The notes beneath the pieces are model-generated. The model saw only the letters and a program-made list of their open reading frames with translations. It did not search any database and was not told where the DNA came from. The position numbers and the translations under genes were made by a program. From JAYQKL01 sp049889535 (GTDB taxonomy: Bacteria; Pseudomonadota; Alphaproteobacteria; RS24), in assembly GCA_049889535.1 (NCBI GenBank), contig JBMHDF010000017.1, positions 1 to 64,000 on the forward strand: a stretch of 64,000 nt of DNA, written 5' to 3'. Below, piece after piece: positions 1-8,161 of this stretch. Position 1 is the stretch's first letter; the number at the start of each line of letters is the position of its first letter.

Positions 1-994
1 CGCGCGCGCGGGCATCTGCCGTGCCGAGTTTCACGCTGCCATCAGCGCGCACTTGCGCCTGCACCCGTTTTTGCGCCTTGCGCGCCGGCCCAAAAAGCTG
101 CGTGCCGGGCTTGACCATCCCGTTTTCAACCAGCTGGCCAAACGGAATGCGCGGCTGTTGTTTGGGCGAGCGCGTGATATCAAGGCTGTCGGCATCCAGC
201 GGTGCCACCGCCGCAATCCGCGCACACGCGGCTTCAGCATATTTCGGGTCGGCCTCAATGCCGATAAAATGCCGCCCGAGTTTTTTCGCCACCGCGCCGG
301 TTGTGCCGGTACCGAAAAACGGGTCCAGCACCACATCGCCCGGCTGGGTAGAGGCCAGCAGCACGCGGTGCAACAGGCTTTCGGGTTTTTGCGTGGGGTG
401 CAGCTTGTCGCCCGCCGCATCCTTCAGCCGCTCGCCGCCATTGCAAATCGGCAGCACCCAGTCGGAGCGCATCTGCACATCCTCATTCAGCGCCTTCATC
501 GCCTGGTAATTGAATGTGTAGCTTGCTTTTTCATCGCGCGCCGCCCAAATCAGCGTTTCATGCGCATTGGTGAAGCGGGTGCCACGAAAATTCGGCATCG
601 GATTGGACTTGCGCCAGATAATGTCATTGAGCAACCAATAACCCAAATCCTGCATCATGCTGCCCACACGGAAAATATTATGATAGGAGCCAATCACCCA
701 AAGCGTGCCATTGGGTTTAAGGATGCGGCGCGCCTCCTGCATCCAGTCGCGGGTGAACGCATCATAGGCGGCAAAGCTGGCGAATTTGTCCCAATCATCG
801 GTGACCGCATCCACCTTGCTGTCATCCGGGCGGTGCAGCGCGCCCTTCAGCTGCAGATTATAGGGCGGGTCGGCAAACACCACATCCACACAAGCATCCG
901 GCAAAGCACGCAATTGTTCAATGCAATCACCTTGCAAAATCCTGTCATATTTATCCGCTATAACGGATTTATCAAATTTCTTTTTACTCATCAT
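1..994 (-). CDS. ccrM: CcrM-type adenine DNA methyltransferase (GANTC), 3' end outside window
   Basis: The product is a solitary cell-cycle DNA adenine methyltransferase that should methylate GANTC. Translation of the minus strand gives about 331 visible residues and is still open at the window edge, so the C-terminus is missing. Motif IV (DPPYN) lies at residues 42-46 and the SAM-binding FFGTGTTG motif near residue 225. This order (catalytic motif first, SAM motif last) is that of beta-class enzymes such as CcrM and HinfI. The last visible residues (IPFGQLVENG...) match the C-terminal RAMA-type extension of CcrM. Two tandem ATGs (994 and 991) can start it, and neither has a clear Shine-Dalgarno. 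The 111-bp upstream gap is rich in GANTC and holds a DnaA box, suggesting cell-cycle control. The alternating CG at bases 1-10 is part of this coding sequence. Confidence 0.93.
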   Translation of the reverse strand, partial: MMSKKKFDKSVIADKYDRILQGDCIEQLRALPDACVDVVFADPPYNLQLKGALHRPDDSKVDAVTDDWDKFASFAAYDAFTRDWMQEARRILKPNGTLWVIGSYHNIFRVGSMMQDLGYWLLNDIIWRKSNPMPNFRGTRFTNAHETLIWAARDEKASYTFNYQAMKALNEDVQMRSDWVLPICNGGERLKDAAGDKLHPTQKPESLLHRVLLASTQPGDVVLDPFFGTGTTGAVAKKLGRHFIGIEADPKYAEAACARIAAVAPLDADSLDITRSPKQQPRIPFGQLVENGMVKPGTQLFGPARKAQKRVQAQVRADGSVKLGTADARAR

Positions 995-1002
995 AGTAAC
1001 AT

Positions 1003-1121
1003 GAGTCAAAGCAGGGCTGGCGTCAAGAATCTATTGATTCCAATGACTTATAATTTTTTACCTTATCCACAGACCTATCCCTCGACCACAAGATAGAGTC
1101 ACTTTTTAATTTTCGGGACTC
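1003..1121. promoter_or_regulatory. GANTC cluster upstream of ccrM
   Basis: Five GANTC sites occur here: 1003-1007, 1027-1031, 1036-1040, 1096-1100 and 1117-1121 (the last inside the 3' end of rnhB). Chance expectation is about one per 256 bp. GANTC is the target of CcrM, and in Caulobacter methylation of sites in the ccrM leader feeds back on its transcription. The sites at 1027-1031 and 1036-1040 form an inverted pair. A methylation-sensitive promoter is inferred. I could not assign a convincing -35/-10 pair. Confidence 0.6.
1063..1071 (+). promoter_or_regulatory. Consensus DnaA box
   Basis: The sequence TTATCCACA is an exact match to the strongest DnaA box consensus (E. coli R1 type). It sits in the middle of the ccrM upstream region, between the second and fourth GANTC sites and about 70 bp from the ccrM start codon. 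An exact match to one 9-mer is expected roughly once every 130 kb counting both strands, so its location is suggestive. Binding by DnaA is inference. Confidence 0.5.
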
Positions 1122-1720
1122 AATATCTTGCGTATCGGGGCAAAAGATTTTCGATGATGCGGCGTAACCCCCCGCTCTGCCAAGCCAATTTGATGGGCTT
1201 TGGTGCCATAACCCATATTTTGCGCCCAGCCATAGCCGGGAAAGTCGCGGTCCAATGCCGCCATATATCTGTCGCGTGTTACTTTTGCTAAAACCGAAGC
1301 CGCCGCAATTGAGGGTGACAGGCTATCGCCCTTGATAATCGCACTCGCCGCAAAAGGCCAATCTGGCAATTTATGACCATCAACCAAAACATGGTCAGGT
1401 GGGTTTGGCATCACCGCCACCGCGCGATGCATGGCAAGCAGGCTGGCTTGTAAAATATTCAGCTCATCAATTTCATCGACACTGGCCTGCCCAATACCGT
1501 GTGGCAGCCCTTTTAAAAGCTCAAATAAAGCCGTGCGCTTTTTTTCTGTTAGTTTCTTGCTGTCATTTAATGCTGCTAAATCAGTTTCAGCATAATCCGG
1601 GGGCAAAACAATACAAGCCGCCACCACAGGACCAGCCCAAGGGCCACGACCAACCTCATCAACCCCTACCACGCACCGAACTGGCCAGCCTTGCGCCTCC
1701 TCCAGCTCAGTGGTCAGCAT
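1106..1720 (-). CDS. rnhB: Ribonuclease HII
   Basis: RNase HII removes ribonucleotides and RNA primers from RNA-DNA duplexes. The 204-residue product has the four acidic residues of the family: D21 and E22 in GVDEVGRGPWAGP, D114 in VLVDGHKLP and D132 in KGDSLSPSIAAASVLAKV. Length is normal for the family. The ATG at 1720 directly abuts the gcvPB stop (1721-1723) with no spacer, so it is probably co-transcribed and translationally coupled as the last gene of the glycine-cleavage operon. That is an unusual partner for a housekeeping nuclease. Confidence 0.95.
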   Translation of the reverse strand: MLTTELEEAQGWPVRCVVGVDEVGRGPWAGPVVAACIVLPPDYAETDLAALNDSKKLTEKKRTALFELLKGLPHGIGQASVDEIDELNILQASLLAMHRAVAVMPNPPDHVLVDGHKLPDWPFAASAIIKGDSLSPSIAAASVLAKVTRDRYMAALDRDFPGYGWAQNMGYGTKAHQIGLAERGVTPHHRKSFAPIRKILSPEN

Positions 1721-3244
1721 TTATTCTGCCGCTTCTGCCGTGACAGTGTCTTTCGCATGCCACCGCAACACAGGATTACGAGCCGCTTGGGTTTCGTCCA
1801 AACGTTGGCGCGGCGCAAAATGCGGCGCTTGTTTAAACCGATCAAGCTCGCCAGCTTTGGCGGATTGGGTTAAATCCAATAAGGTTGCAATAAATAAATC
1901 CAGCGTTTCCTTACTTTCAGTTTCTGTTGGCTCAATCAACATCGCACCATGCACAACCAGCGGGAAATACATGGTCATTGGGTGATAGCACTCATCAATC
2001 ATGGCTTTGGCAAAATCCAGCGTATCCACGCCGGTATTTTTCAAGAAGCGGTCATCAAACAAGGCTTCATGCATGCATGGCCCCTCAAATGACGCGCTCA
2101 TCTCATCTTTTAGACAGGCCATAATATAATTTGCATTCAAAACAGCATCTTCAGCAACTTGGCGCAAACCATCTGCGCCATGGCTCATCATATAGGCCAG
2201 TGCGCGCACAAACATGCCCATCTGGCCATGAAACGCGACCATGCGTCCAAATGGCGACTCTTGAGTTTGGGCATCATGCTCGACAAGTTGGAAGCCATTT
2301 TCATCAGCCACAACAAAAGGCAATGGCGTAAACGGCGCAAGACGCTCAGACAAAACAGTTGGCCCCGCACCTGGCCCACCACCACCATGAGGGGTCGAAA
2401 ATGTTTTATGCAAATTAATATGCATCGCATCAATGCCCAAATCACCTGGGCAAACGCGCCCAACAATGGCGTTAAAATTCGCACCATCGCAATAAAAATA
2501 CCCGCCAACCGCATGCAGCGCATCAGCAATTTCAATAATATCACGCTCAAACAAACCGCATGTGTTGGGGTTGGTCAGCATAATCGCCGCAACATCAGTG
2601 TCGAGCTTTTCTTTAAAGGCCGCCAAATCTACGCGCCCCTCATCATTGGCCGGAATTTCATCAACCTTAAAGCCAAGCAGGGCCGCCGTTGCGGGGTTTG
2701 TGCCATGTGCGGATTCAGGCACCAATACACGTTTGCGTGTTTCAACCTCGCCTTTCGCAACAATTGCGGCTTTAATGGCCATCATGCCGCATAATTCACC
2801 ATGCGCGCCGGCTTTGGGCGACATCGCAACTGCAGGCATATTTGTTAGGCGCATCAACCAATGCGCTAATTCGTCCATTAACTCTAACGCGCCCTGCACT
2901 GTCGACTGCGGCTGCAATGGGTGAATATCGGCAAAACCAGGTAAGCGTGCCATTTTTTCATTCAGGCGCGGATTATGTTTCATCGTGCAAGAGCCAAGCG
3001 GATAAAGCCCCGCATCAATTGAGTGGTTTTTTTGGCTTAGGCGCACATAATGGCGCATTGCCTCTGGCTCGGTCAGACCCGGCAAATCAATTGGCATCGG
3101 ATTGGCACAATCCCCCAAACGCGAGTTGGTTTCAGGCGCGGGTGGAATATCCACACCAGATTTATCGTGTTGGCCAATCTCAAAAATCAACGCCTCTTCT
3201 AAGACCAGCCCTTTATTGCCAGTAAATGTCTCACGATGACTCAT
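1721..3244 (-). CDS. gcvPB: Glycine dehydrogenase (decarboxylating), subunit 2 of P-protein
   Basis: This is the C-terminal half of the split P-protein of the glycine cleavage system. With its partner it decarboxylates glycine on PLP and transfers aminomethyl to lipoyl-GcvH. The PLP lysine is K280 in HINLHKTFSTPHGGGGPGAG, with the glycine-rich stretch that follows it in the family. I chose the ATG at 3244 (507 residues) over a GTG at 3247 because a strong GGAGG lies seven bases before the ATG. The start overlaps the gcvPA stop (TGATG). It is the fourth gene of the riboswitch-controlled gcvT-gcvH-gcvPA-gcvPB-rnhB unit. Confidence 0.96.
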   Translation of the reverse strand: MSHRETFTGNKGLVLEEALIFEIGQHDKSGVDIPPAPETNSRLGDCANPMPIDLPGLTEPEAMRHYVRLSQKNHSIDAGLYPLGSCTMKHNPRLNEKMARLPGFADIHPLQPQSTVQGALELMDELAHWLMRLTNMPAVAMSPKAGAHGELCGMMAIKAAIVAKGEVETRKRVLVPESAHGTNPATAALLGFKVDEIPANDEGRVDLAAFKEKLDTDVAAIMLTNPNTCGLFERDIIEIADALHAVGGYFYCDGANFNAIVGRVCPGDLGIDAMHINLHKTFSTPHGGGGPGAGPTVLSERLAPFTPLPFVVADENGFQLVEHDAQTQESPFGRMVAFHGQMGMFVRALAYMMSHGADGLRQVAEDAVLNANYIMACLKDEMSASFEGPCMHEALFDDRFLKNTGVDTLDFAKAMIDECYHPMTMYFPLVVHGAMLIEPTETESKETLDLFIATLLDLTQSAKAGELDRFKQAPHFAPRQRLDETQAARNPVLRWHAKDTVTAEAAE

Positions 3245-4584
3245 CACAGCACCTCCTTCAAGGCTTGTAGATAGCTTTCAATATCAGCATCAGTGGTCAC
3301 TTCAGTTGCCGCCACAATTAGTAGATTTTCCATATTTGCCTCAGGCATTAAACGCGATGCTGGCACGCCTGCAATCACACCCTTTGCAGCCATTTGCTCC
3401 ACAAAATCTATGGCAGGTACGGGCAGCTCGAGGGTAAATTCATTAAAGAAACTTGGTGTCAGGCAACGCACATTGTCCAAAACTTCTAAAGCTTCTACCA
3501 ATTGCACGGCGCGCGCATGATTGGCTTGTGCCAAATCACGCAACCCTTGACCGCCCAGCAATGTCATATGCGCGGTAAAAGCCAGCGCACATAAACCTGA
3601 ATTTGTGCAAATATTTGATGTCGCTTTGTCACGACGAATATGCTGCTCACGGGTAGATAATGTCAGCACAAATCCATGCTTGCCACTGGCGTCCACTGTT
3701 TCTCCACATAAACGACCTGGCATTTGCCGGATATATTTTTGCCGGGTTGCAAAAAGTCCGACATATGGCCCACCAAAGTTTAGGCCATTTCCAAGACTTT
3801 GACCTTCACCAACCACAATATCTGCGCCCATATCACCTGGTCGCTTTAACAATCCCAAAGAAACAATTTCCGGCACCGCGACAACCAGCAAAATATTGCG
3901 GGCATGCAAAGCGTCAGCCAATTTTGAGAAATCTTGAATATGCCCAAAAAAGTCAGGGTTTTGTATCACCACACAGGAGGTGTCATCATCAACCAACGCC
4001 AATAAGTCTTCTGCTTTATCAGCCGATGGTTCAGGCTGGGCGAGCTGAAACCCGCCCATATCTGATAGATTCTCAATCACCGCTTTATAATGCGGGTGCA
4101 ACCTTGAAGATAACACAGCGCGGGTTTTGCGTGTGACCCGATGCGCCATCAAAACCGCCTCACCAGCGGCAGTTGAACCGTCATACATAGAGGCATTAGC
4201 AACTTCCATCCCTGTCAACTCAGAAACTTGGGTTTGGAACTCGAATAAATATTGCAATGTGCCTTGCGTAATCTCTGGCTGATAAGGTGTATAAGAAGTT
4301 AGAAATTCCGAACGCTGGATTATATGGTCCACAGTCGCGGGTACATGATGCTTATAAGCCCCCGCACCACAGAAAAATGGCACATGGCTAGCCGATATAT
4401 TTTTGCTAGCCATTTTATTAAAATGGCGCTCAACCTCAAGTTCACTTTGATGGTTCGGCAGATCCAACAAATCCTTGCGGCGCGCGGCTTCAGGCACATC
4501 AACAAATAAATCATCAATTGTGTCGACACCAATGCGTGCCAGCATTTGCTCCCGGTCAATTTGGGTTAAGGGAAGATAACGCAT
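3244..4584 (-). CDS. gcvPA: Glycine dehydrogenase (decarboxylating), subunit 1 of P-protein
   Basis: This 446-residue protein is the N-terminal half of the two-subunit P-protein, which forms a heterotetramer with GcvPB. It carries the family's fold-type I aminotransferase-like sequence (SQVSELTGMEVANASMYDG, then NFGGPYVGLFATR) but not the PLP lysine, which is on GcvPB. Its ATG overlaps the gcvH stop (TAATG) and its own stop overlaps the gcvPB start, so the subunits should be made in balanced amounts by coupled translation. Confidence 0.95.
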   Translation of the reverse strand: MRYLPLTQIDREQMLARIGVDTIDDLFVDVPEAARRKDLLDLPNHQSELEVERHFNKMASKNISASHVPFFCGAGAYKHHVPATVDHIIQRSEFLTSYTPYQPEITQGTLQYLFEFQTQVSELTGMEVANASMYDGSTAAGEAVLMAHRVTRKTRAVLSSRLHPHYKAVIENLSDMGGFQLAQPEPSADKAEDLLALVDDDTSCVVIQNPDFFGHIQDFSKLADALHARNILLVVAVPEIVSLGLLKRPGDMGADIVVGEGQSLGNGLNFGGPYVGLFATRQKYIRQMPGRLCGETVDASGKHGFVLTLSTREQHIRRDKATSNICTNSGLCALAFTAHMTLLGGQGLRDLAQANHARAVQLVEALEVLDNVRCLTPSFFNEFTLELPVPAIDFVEQMAAKGVIAGVPASRLMPEANMENLLIVAATEVTTDADIESYLQALKEVL

Positions 4585-4958
4585 TAACCAAGCTCCTTTA
4601 TATAGGCTTCATAGGCTGCTTCATCCATTAAGCCTTCCGTTTCATCTTGTGATGAGAGTTTCATTTTAAAAAACCAGCCAGCCATATTAGGGTCGTCATT
4701 AACCAAAGCTGGATTTTCATCTAGCGCGGCATTGCCTTCCAAAATCTCACCCGATACAGGCGCATAAACATCACTTGCCGCTTTCACGCTTTCAACAACT
4801 GCCGCATCATCGCCCCGCGTAACCTGACGGCCGCTTTCTGGCACTTCCACAAACACAACATCGCCAAGCTGGGCTTGCGCATAATCCGTAATACCAACAG
4901 TGGCTGTATCACCATCAATTTCTATCCATTCATGGTCTTTGGTAAAAAGCTTCGTCAT
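4584..4958 (-). CDS. gcvH: Glycine cleavage system H protein
   Basis: H-protein is the lipoylated shuttle of the glycine cleavage system, carrying the aminomethyl group from P-protein to T-protein. At 124 residues it has normal length. The lipoylation lysine is K59 in VVESVKAASD, preceded by the acidic residue the lipoyl-attachment motif needs. Its ATG overlaps the gcvT stop by four bases (ATGA), with a GGGGA Shine-Dalgarno just upstream. Confidence 0.97.
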   Translation of the reverse strand: MTKLFTKDHEWIEIDGDTATVGITDYAQAQLGDVVFVEVPESGRQVTRGDDAAVVESVKAASDVYAPVSGEILEGNAALDENPALVNDDPNMAGWFFKMKLSSQDETEGLMDEAAYEAYIKELG

Positions 4959-6112
4959 GATTTTCCCCTATAATAATTTTGCGGCACAAAAGGCAGCGCC
5001 GTGATTTTTGCTGGCAATGCTTTGCCGCGAACAATGAGTTGAACTTGGGTGCCGATGGCGCTTTGCTCAGCCGCCACATAGCCCATTGCAATCGGCGCCT
5101 TTAAACTTGGGCTAAAGCCGCCACTTGTTACAACACCAATTTCTTGCCCATCAAGAGCCTGAATCAGTGCCCCTTCGCGCGCGGGCGCACGACCCTCCGG
5201 CGCAATACCCACACGCTTGCGCCCAATCTTTTCTGTAATTTGTTGATTTATCACCTCAGCACCTGGAAAGTCCGCTGCCTCTAGGCGACGCTTTGGGATT
5301 GACCACATTAAATCGGCCTGTGCCGGTGTGGTTGTGGTGTCAATATCGTGGCCATAAAGGCATAAACCCGCCTCCAGCCGCAAGCTGTCACGCGCCCCCA
5401 GACCAATCATTGCAACCGCATCATCAGCTAGAAGAGTTTGAGCAAATGCCACACTTAAATTTTCAGGCAAAGAAATCTCAAAGCCATCTTCACCTGTATA
5501 ACCACAGCGCGAGATCAATAATTCTGCCTTCTGCGAACCCACTTGCCAATCCACATAACAGGCACTCATAAATGGCATATCCGCGACTTGTGGAAACAGT
5601 TTTGCCAAAACCGTTGCCGCTTTAGGCCCTTGCAAAGCCAACAAGCCGCGCGTTTCAATTTCAAGATTGGCCTGCCCAGCTAAAGCCGCTTGAATATGCG
5701 CATAATCCGCTTCTTTACACGCCGCATTCACCACCAGCCATAGCGTTTGCCCAAAACGGGTCACCATTAAATCATCTAAAATGCCGCCCTCTTGATTTGT
5801 GAGTTGCGAATAGCGAATACGCCCCTCTTTGAGCGTTGTTAACCCTGCAGGCACGAGTTGTTCAAAAATCTGCCCCGCATCGGTATCATCATTAAGTGGC
5901 ACAAGTCTTGCCTGCCCCATATGCGACACATCAAATAAGCCCGCCTGGCTGCGCGTATGCAAATGCTCGCCCATCACACCAAGCGGATATTGCACAGGCA
6001 TCTCATAACCAGCAAAAGGCACCATTTTTGCGCCCAACTCCAGATGCAAATCATAAAGCGGGGTCCGCAAAAGCGGTGCATTGAGCTCATTTATTTTGGC
6101 AGCTTCAGCCAT
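4955..6112 (-). CDS. gcvT: Aminomethyltransferase (glycine cleavage T protein)
   Basis: T-protein transfers the methylene group from aminomethyl-lipoyl-GcvH to tetrahydrofolate and releases ammonia. The product has the N-terminal GCV_T fold (PLYDLHLELGAKMVPFAGYEMPVQY; FDVSHMGQ) and the C-terminal barrel (GRAPAREG...VTSGGFSPSLK). A TTG at 6130 extends the frame by six codons, but I take the ATG at 6112 (385 residues), which has purine-rich sequence just upstream. It is the first gene of the gcv operon, about 100 bases downstream of the tandem glycine riboswitch. Confidence 0.95.
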   Translation of the reverse strand: MAEAAKINELNAPLLRTPLYDLHLELGAKMVPFAGYEMPVQYPLGVMGEHLHTRSQAGLFDVSHMGQARLVPLNDDTDAGQIFEQLVPAGLTTLKEGRIRYSQLTNQEGGILDDLMVTRFGQTLWLVVNAACKEADYAHIQAALAGQANLEIETRGLLALQGPKAATVLAKLFPQVADMPFMSACYVDWQVGSQKAELLISRCGYTGEDGFEISLPENLSVAFAQTLLADDAVAMIGLGARDSLRLEAGLCLYGHDIDTTTTPAQADLMWSIPKRRLEAADFPGAEVINQQITEKIGRKRVGIAPEGRAPAREGALIQALDGQEIGVVTSGGFSPSLKAPIAMGYVAAEQSAIGTQVQLIVRGKALPAKITALPFVPQNYYRGKS

Positions 6113-6177
6113 TTTATTTCCGTTCTCCAATCCGGCATATAAGCCGTCAGCGGTTCAACATACAGAGTCCTGAGTCG

Positions 6178-6203
6178 TTCAAAATTAAACCAAAAGGTTT
6201 AAT
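6178..6203 (-). terminator. Putative intrinsic terminator / expression platform of the glycine riboswitch
   Basis: A perfect 8-bp stem (ATTAAACC / GGTTTAAT, arms 6184-6191 and 6196-6203) with a four-base loop is followed in the transcribed direction by a short U-run. It lies directly after the second aptamer and about 70 bases before gcvT. This fits a terminator whose formation depends on ligand state. The stem is AT-rich, so termination may be weak. Confidence 0.6.
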
Positions 6204-6204
6204 G

Positions 6205-6392
6205 CAAACGCCCTCCTCTGTCGCTGTACCTGAGAGATTGAAGACCGGTTGGCCTCTTACCCCGTCGGTGAGGTTTGCGAAAAACCTACTTTCCAGAGTT
6301 TCATCATATTGCGGTCCTTTTGCCTGAGAGTTTCCGAGGGCGGTTGCTCCTTCGGCGCCGACATAACAAAACTTGTCGGTCTCTTCCGCAAT
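6205..6392 (-). promoter_or_regulatory. Tandem glycine riboswitch
   Basis: Read on the minus strand, the leader has two glycine aptamers in series. The first contains GCCGAAGGAGCAA and CTCTCAGGCAAAAGGACCG followed by AACTCTGGA. The second contains CACCGACGGGGTAAGAGGC and CTCTCAGGTACAGCGACAGAGG. These are hallmark conserved blocks of glycine riboswitches, which activate gcv genes when glycine is abundant. Placement just upstream of gcvT supports an on-switch for the whole gcv-rnhB unit. An 83-codon reading frame across it is not a gene. Confidence 0.93.
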
Positions 6393-6409
6393 AATCAAAT
6401 GATGATTTC

Positions 6410-6437
6410 AAAATAAGCAATCCAAGCAAAATGTCAA
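6410..6437 (-). promoter_or_regulatory. Probable sigma-70 promoter of the gcv operon
   Basis: A perfect -35 TTGACA (6437-6432 on the minus strand) is followed after 16 bases by TATTTT (6415-6410). The predicted start would be about 6403, roughly ten bases before the first aptamer, exactly where a riboswitch leader should begin. Confidence 0.55.
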
Positions 6438-6518
6438 ACTGTGCCTGTGCATAACCAAAGCCAGTTTAAATACACTCAGATTCAACCAAATATTTGAATA
6501 TGTTAGCGGGCGAAAAAA

Positions 6519-7061
6519 TTATAATAAGTTGAGACGTTTTTTATAGTCCAAGCGATTCTTTTTCAATTGATTTGCACTGAGTCGGAATCCCACCAAAATT
6601 GAAAAATCTTCAATTCGGTCATCTTCAGATAAGGTGATGGCTTGGCGCCCAATCTCTTGCACAAAAACAGCTTGCTCAGCATTTTTATTTCCGCTTACAG
6701 AAATCATAAAATCCTTACGGGTCATGACATCATCTTGACCATTTAGAATAATCATAAAGGCGGGCAAGCTGAGTTTTGTTGGCATAGCGCCTTGCGCCTC
6801 AACCAGACCACGCACACTCAGCGAGGTTTCAATTTTGCGGGTTTCTGGGTTCCATGCACAATCCATCGCCGTGCCGGTGATATTGGCCGCCCATGCCAGC
6901 TGCCCGTCGCGTTCAAAAACCAGCCGCTCCGTATCAGCCAAAACCCCTTCAGTTGGGCAATATTGACGACTCACCTCAACATCACCACCACAGGCTGAAA
7001 CCATCAGCGCGACAGCAATGACAGTCAGATTTTTTTTAGTTAAAGCGGAAAAAAAGCGCAT
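6519..7061 (-). CDS. Hypothetical lipoprotein
   Basis: I do not recognise this family. The 180-residue product begins with a basic N-terminus, a hydrophobic stretch and a lipobox (LMVSAC, then GG), so it should be a lipid-anchored envelope protein of about 157 mature residues. The rest is soluble-looking with mixed beta-type sequence; two further cysteines (in RQYCPTEG and MDCAWNPE) could form a disulfide. The ATG at 7061 is preferred over an upstream start at 7103 because a GAGG lies six bases before it and the signal peptide then starts at the right distance. It is divergent from ispH and separated from the gcv leader by about 80 bp. Confidence 0.7.
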   Translation of the reverse strand: MRFFSALTKKNLTVIAVALMVSACGGDVEVSRQYCPTEGVLADTERLVFERDGQLAWAANITGTAMDCAWNPETRKIETSLSVRGLVEAQGAMPTKLSLPAFMIILNGQDDVMTRKDFMISVSGNKNAEQAVFVQEIGRQAITLSEDDRIEDFSILVGFRLSANQLKKNRLDYKKRLNLL

Positions 7062-7186
7062 GAAAAACCTCAAAAAAAAGCTTGTTATTTTCAACTCTAC
7101 CAAGAATTGGTGTATAAGCTATAGAAACATTAAGTGTAACCTACCTAATGATTGTGTTGACAGCAAGTGCCGTTTAAGAGGGGCCC

Positions 7187-8161
7187 GTGACGAAAAGAAA
7201 ATTGAATATTCTGCTCGCCGCACCGCGCGGTTTTTGTGCAGGTGTCGATCGCGCCATTTTGATTGTCGAGCAGGCGCTGGATAAATATGGCGCCCCTGTC
7301 TATGTGCGCCACGAGATTGTGCATAATCGTTACGTGGTTGACGAGCTTAAAAAGCGTGGCGCTATTTTCGTTGATGAGCTTGATGAGGTGCCTGATGATG
7401 CCCAAGTTGTTTTTTCAGCTCACGGTGTGCCTAAATCTGTGCCTGCTGAGGCGCAACGCCGAGCCCTTAATTGGCTTGATGCAACCTGCCCGCTAGTTTC
7501 AAAAGTGCATATTGAAGCGCAACGACATTATGAGCAAGGACATCATATTATTTTAATTGGCCATGCTGGCCATCCTGAAGTGATTGGCACATTGGGGCAA
7601 TTGCCAGATGGCGCGATAGAACTGATTGAAACAATTGACGATGTCGAAAAGCTCAAAATTACCAATCCTGACAAGCTTGCCTATCTCACACAAACAACCT
7701 TATCGGTTGATGACACGGCAGATATTATTGCGGCGCTAAAAAAGCGTTTCCCAAATATTCATGCCCCTCATAAGGAGGATATTTGTTACGCCACGACCAA
7801 TCGGCAGCAAGCTGTTAAAGAACTGGCAGAGCAAGCCGATGGATTATTTATCATTGGCGCCCCCAATTCATCAAATTCATTGCGCTTGGTCGAATTAGGG
7901 AAGCGGCTGGGGTGTCATTTCTCAGAATTGATTAATGGCATTGACCCGCTTGATTTTGCAAAACTCGAAAATATTGACACTTTAGGCATCAGTGCTGGCG
8001 CATCTGCTCCAGAGACACTTGTTCAAAATGTGATTCAGCAATTAAAGAACCAGTTTGACTGCACCATCACAGAAATTGTGACAACTGAGGAAAATGTTGA
8101 ATTCAAACTTCCCAAAACATTGCGTGAGGATATGGTTTCCGCACAAAAGGGGCAGATATAA
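7187..8161 (+). CDS. ispH: 4-hydroxy-3-methylbut-2-enyl diphosphate reductase
   Basis: IspH is the last enzyme of the MEP isoprenoid pathway and converts HMBPP to IPP and DMAPP with a 4Fe-4S cluster. The three cluster cysteines are visible at C17 (PRGFCAGVDRA), C101 (DATCPLV) and C200 (DICYATTNRQ), and the SSNS substrate motif follows (GAPNSSNSLRLVE). Length (324 residues) is standard. The start is a GTG at 7187 with a strong AGAGGGG just upstream. Its stop overlaps the thrB start (TAATG). Confidence 0.97.
   Translation: MTKRKLNILLAAPRGFCAGVDRAILIVEQALDKYGAPVYVRHEIVHNRYVVDELKKRGAIFVDELDEVPDDAQVVFSAHGVPKSVPAEAQRRALNWLDATCPLVSKVHIEAQRHYEQGHHIILIGHAGHPEVIGTLGQLPDGAIELIETIDDVEKLKITNPDKLAYLTQTTLSVDDTADIIAALKKRFPNIHAPHKEDICYATTNRQQAVKELAEQADGLFIIGAPNSSNSLRLVELGKRLGCHFSELINGIDPLDFAKLENIDTLGISAGASAPETLVQNVIQQLKNQFDCTITEIVTTEENVEFKLPKTLREDMVSAQKGQI

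Noticed and set aside
1..12. Alternating CG tract at the window start
   Set aside because: It encodes alanine and arginine codons of the CcrM C-terminal region and is in frame; no separate element is needed.
53..1096. A 347-codon plus-strand frame opposite ccrM
   Set aside because: The minus strand translates to a clear CcrM with catalytic and SAM motifs; the plus frame has no recognisable domains and is a shadow.
995..1105. CtrA box (TTAA-N7-TTAA) upstream of ccrM
   Set aside because: Looked for because CtrA drives ccrM in Caulobacter; only isolated TTAA-like words are present, not the paired form.
6147..6398. 83-codon frame on the minus strand before gcvT
   Set aside because: It lies across the conserved tandem glycine aptamers and their hairpin and has no ribosome site; the RNA explains the sequence.
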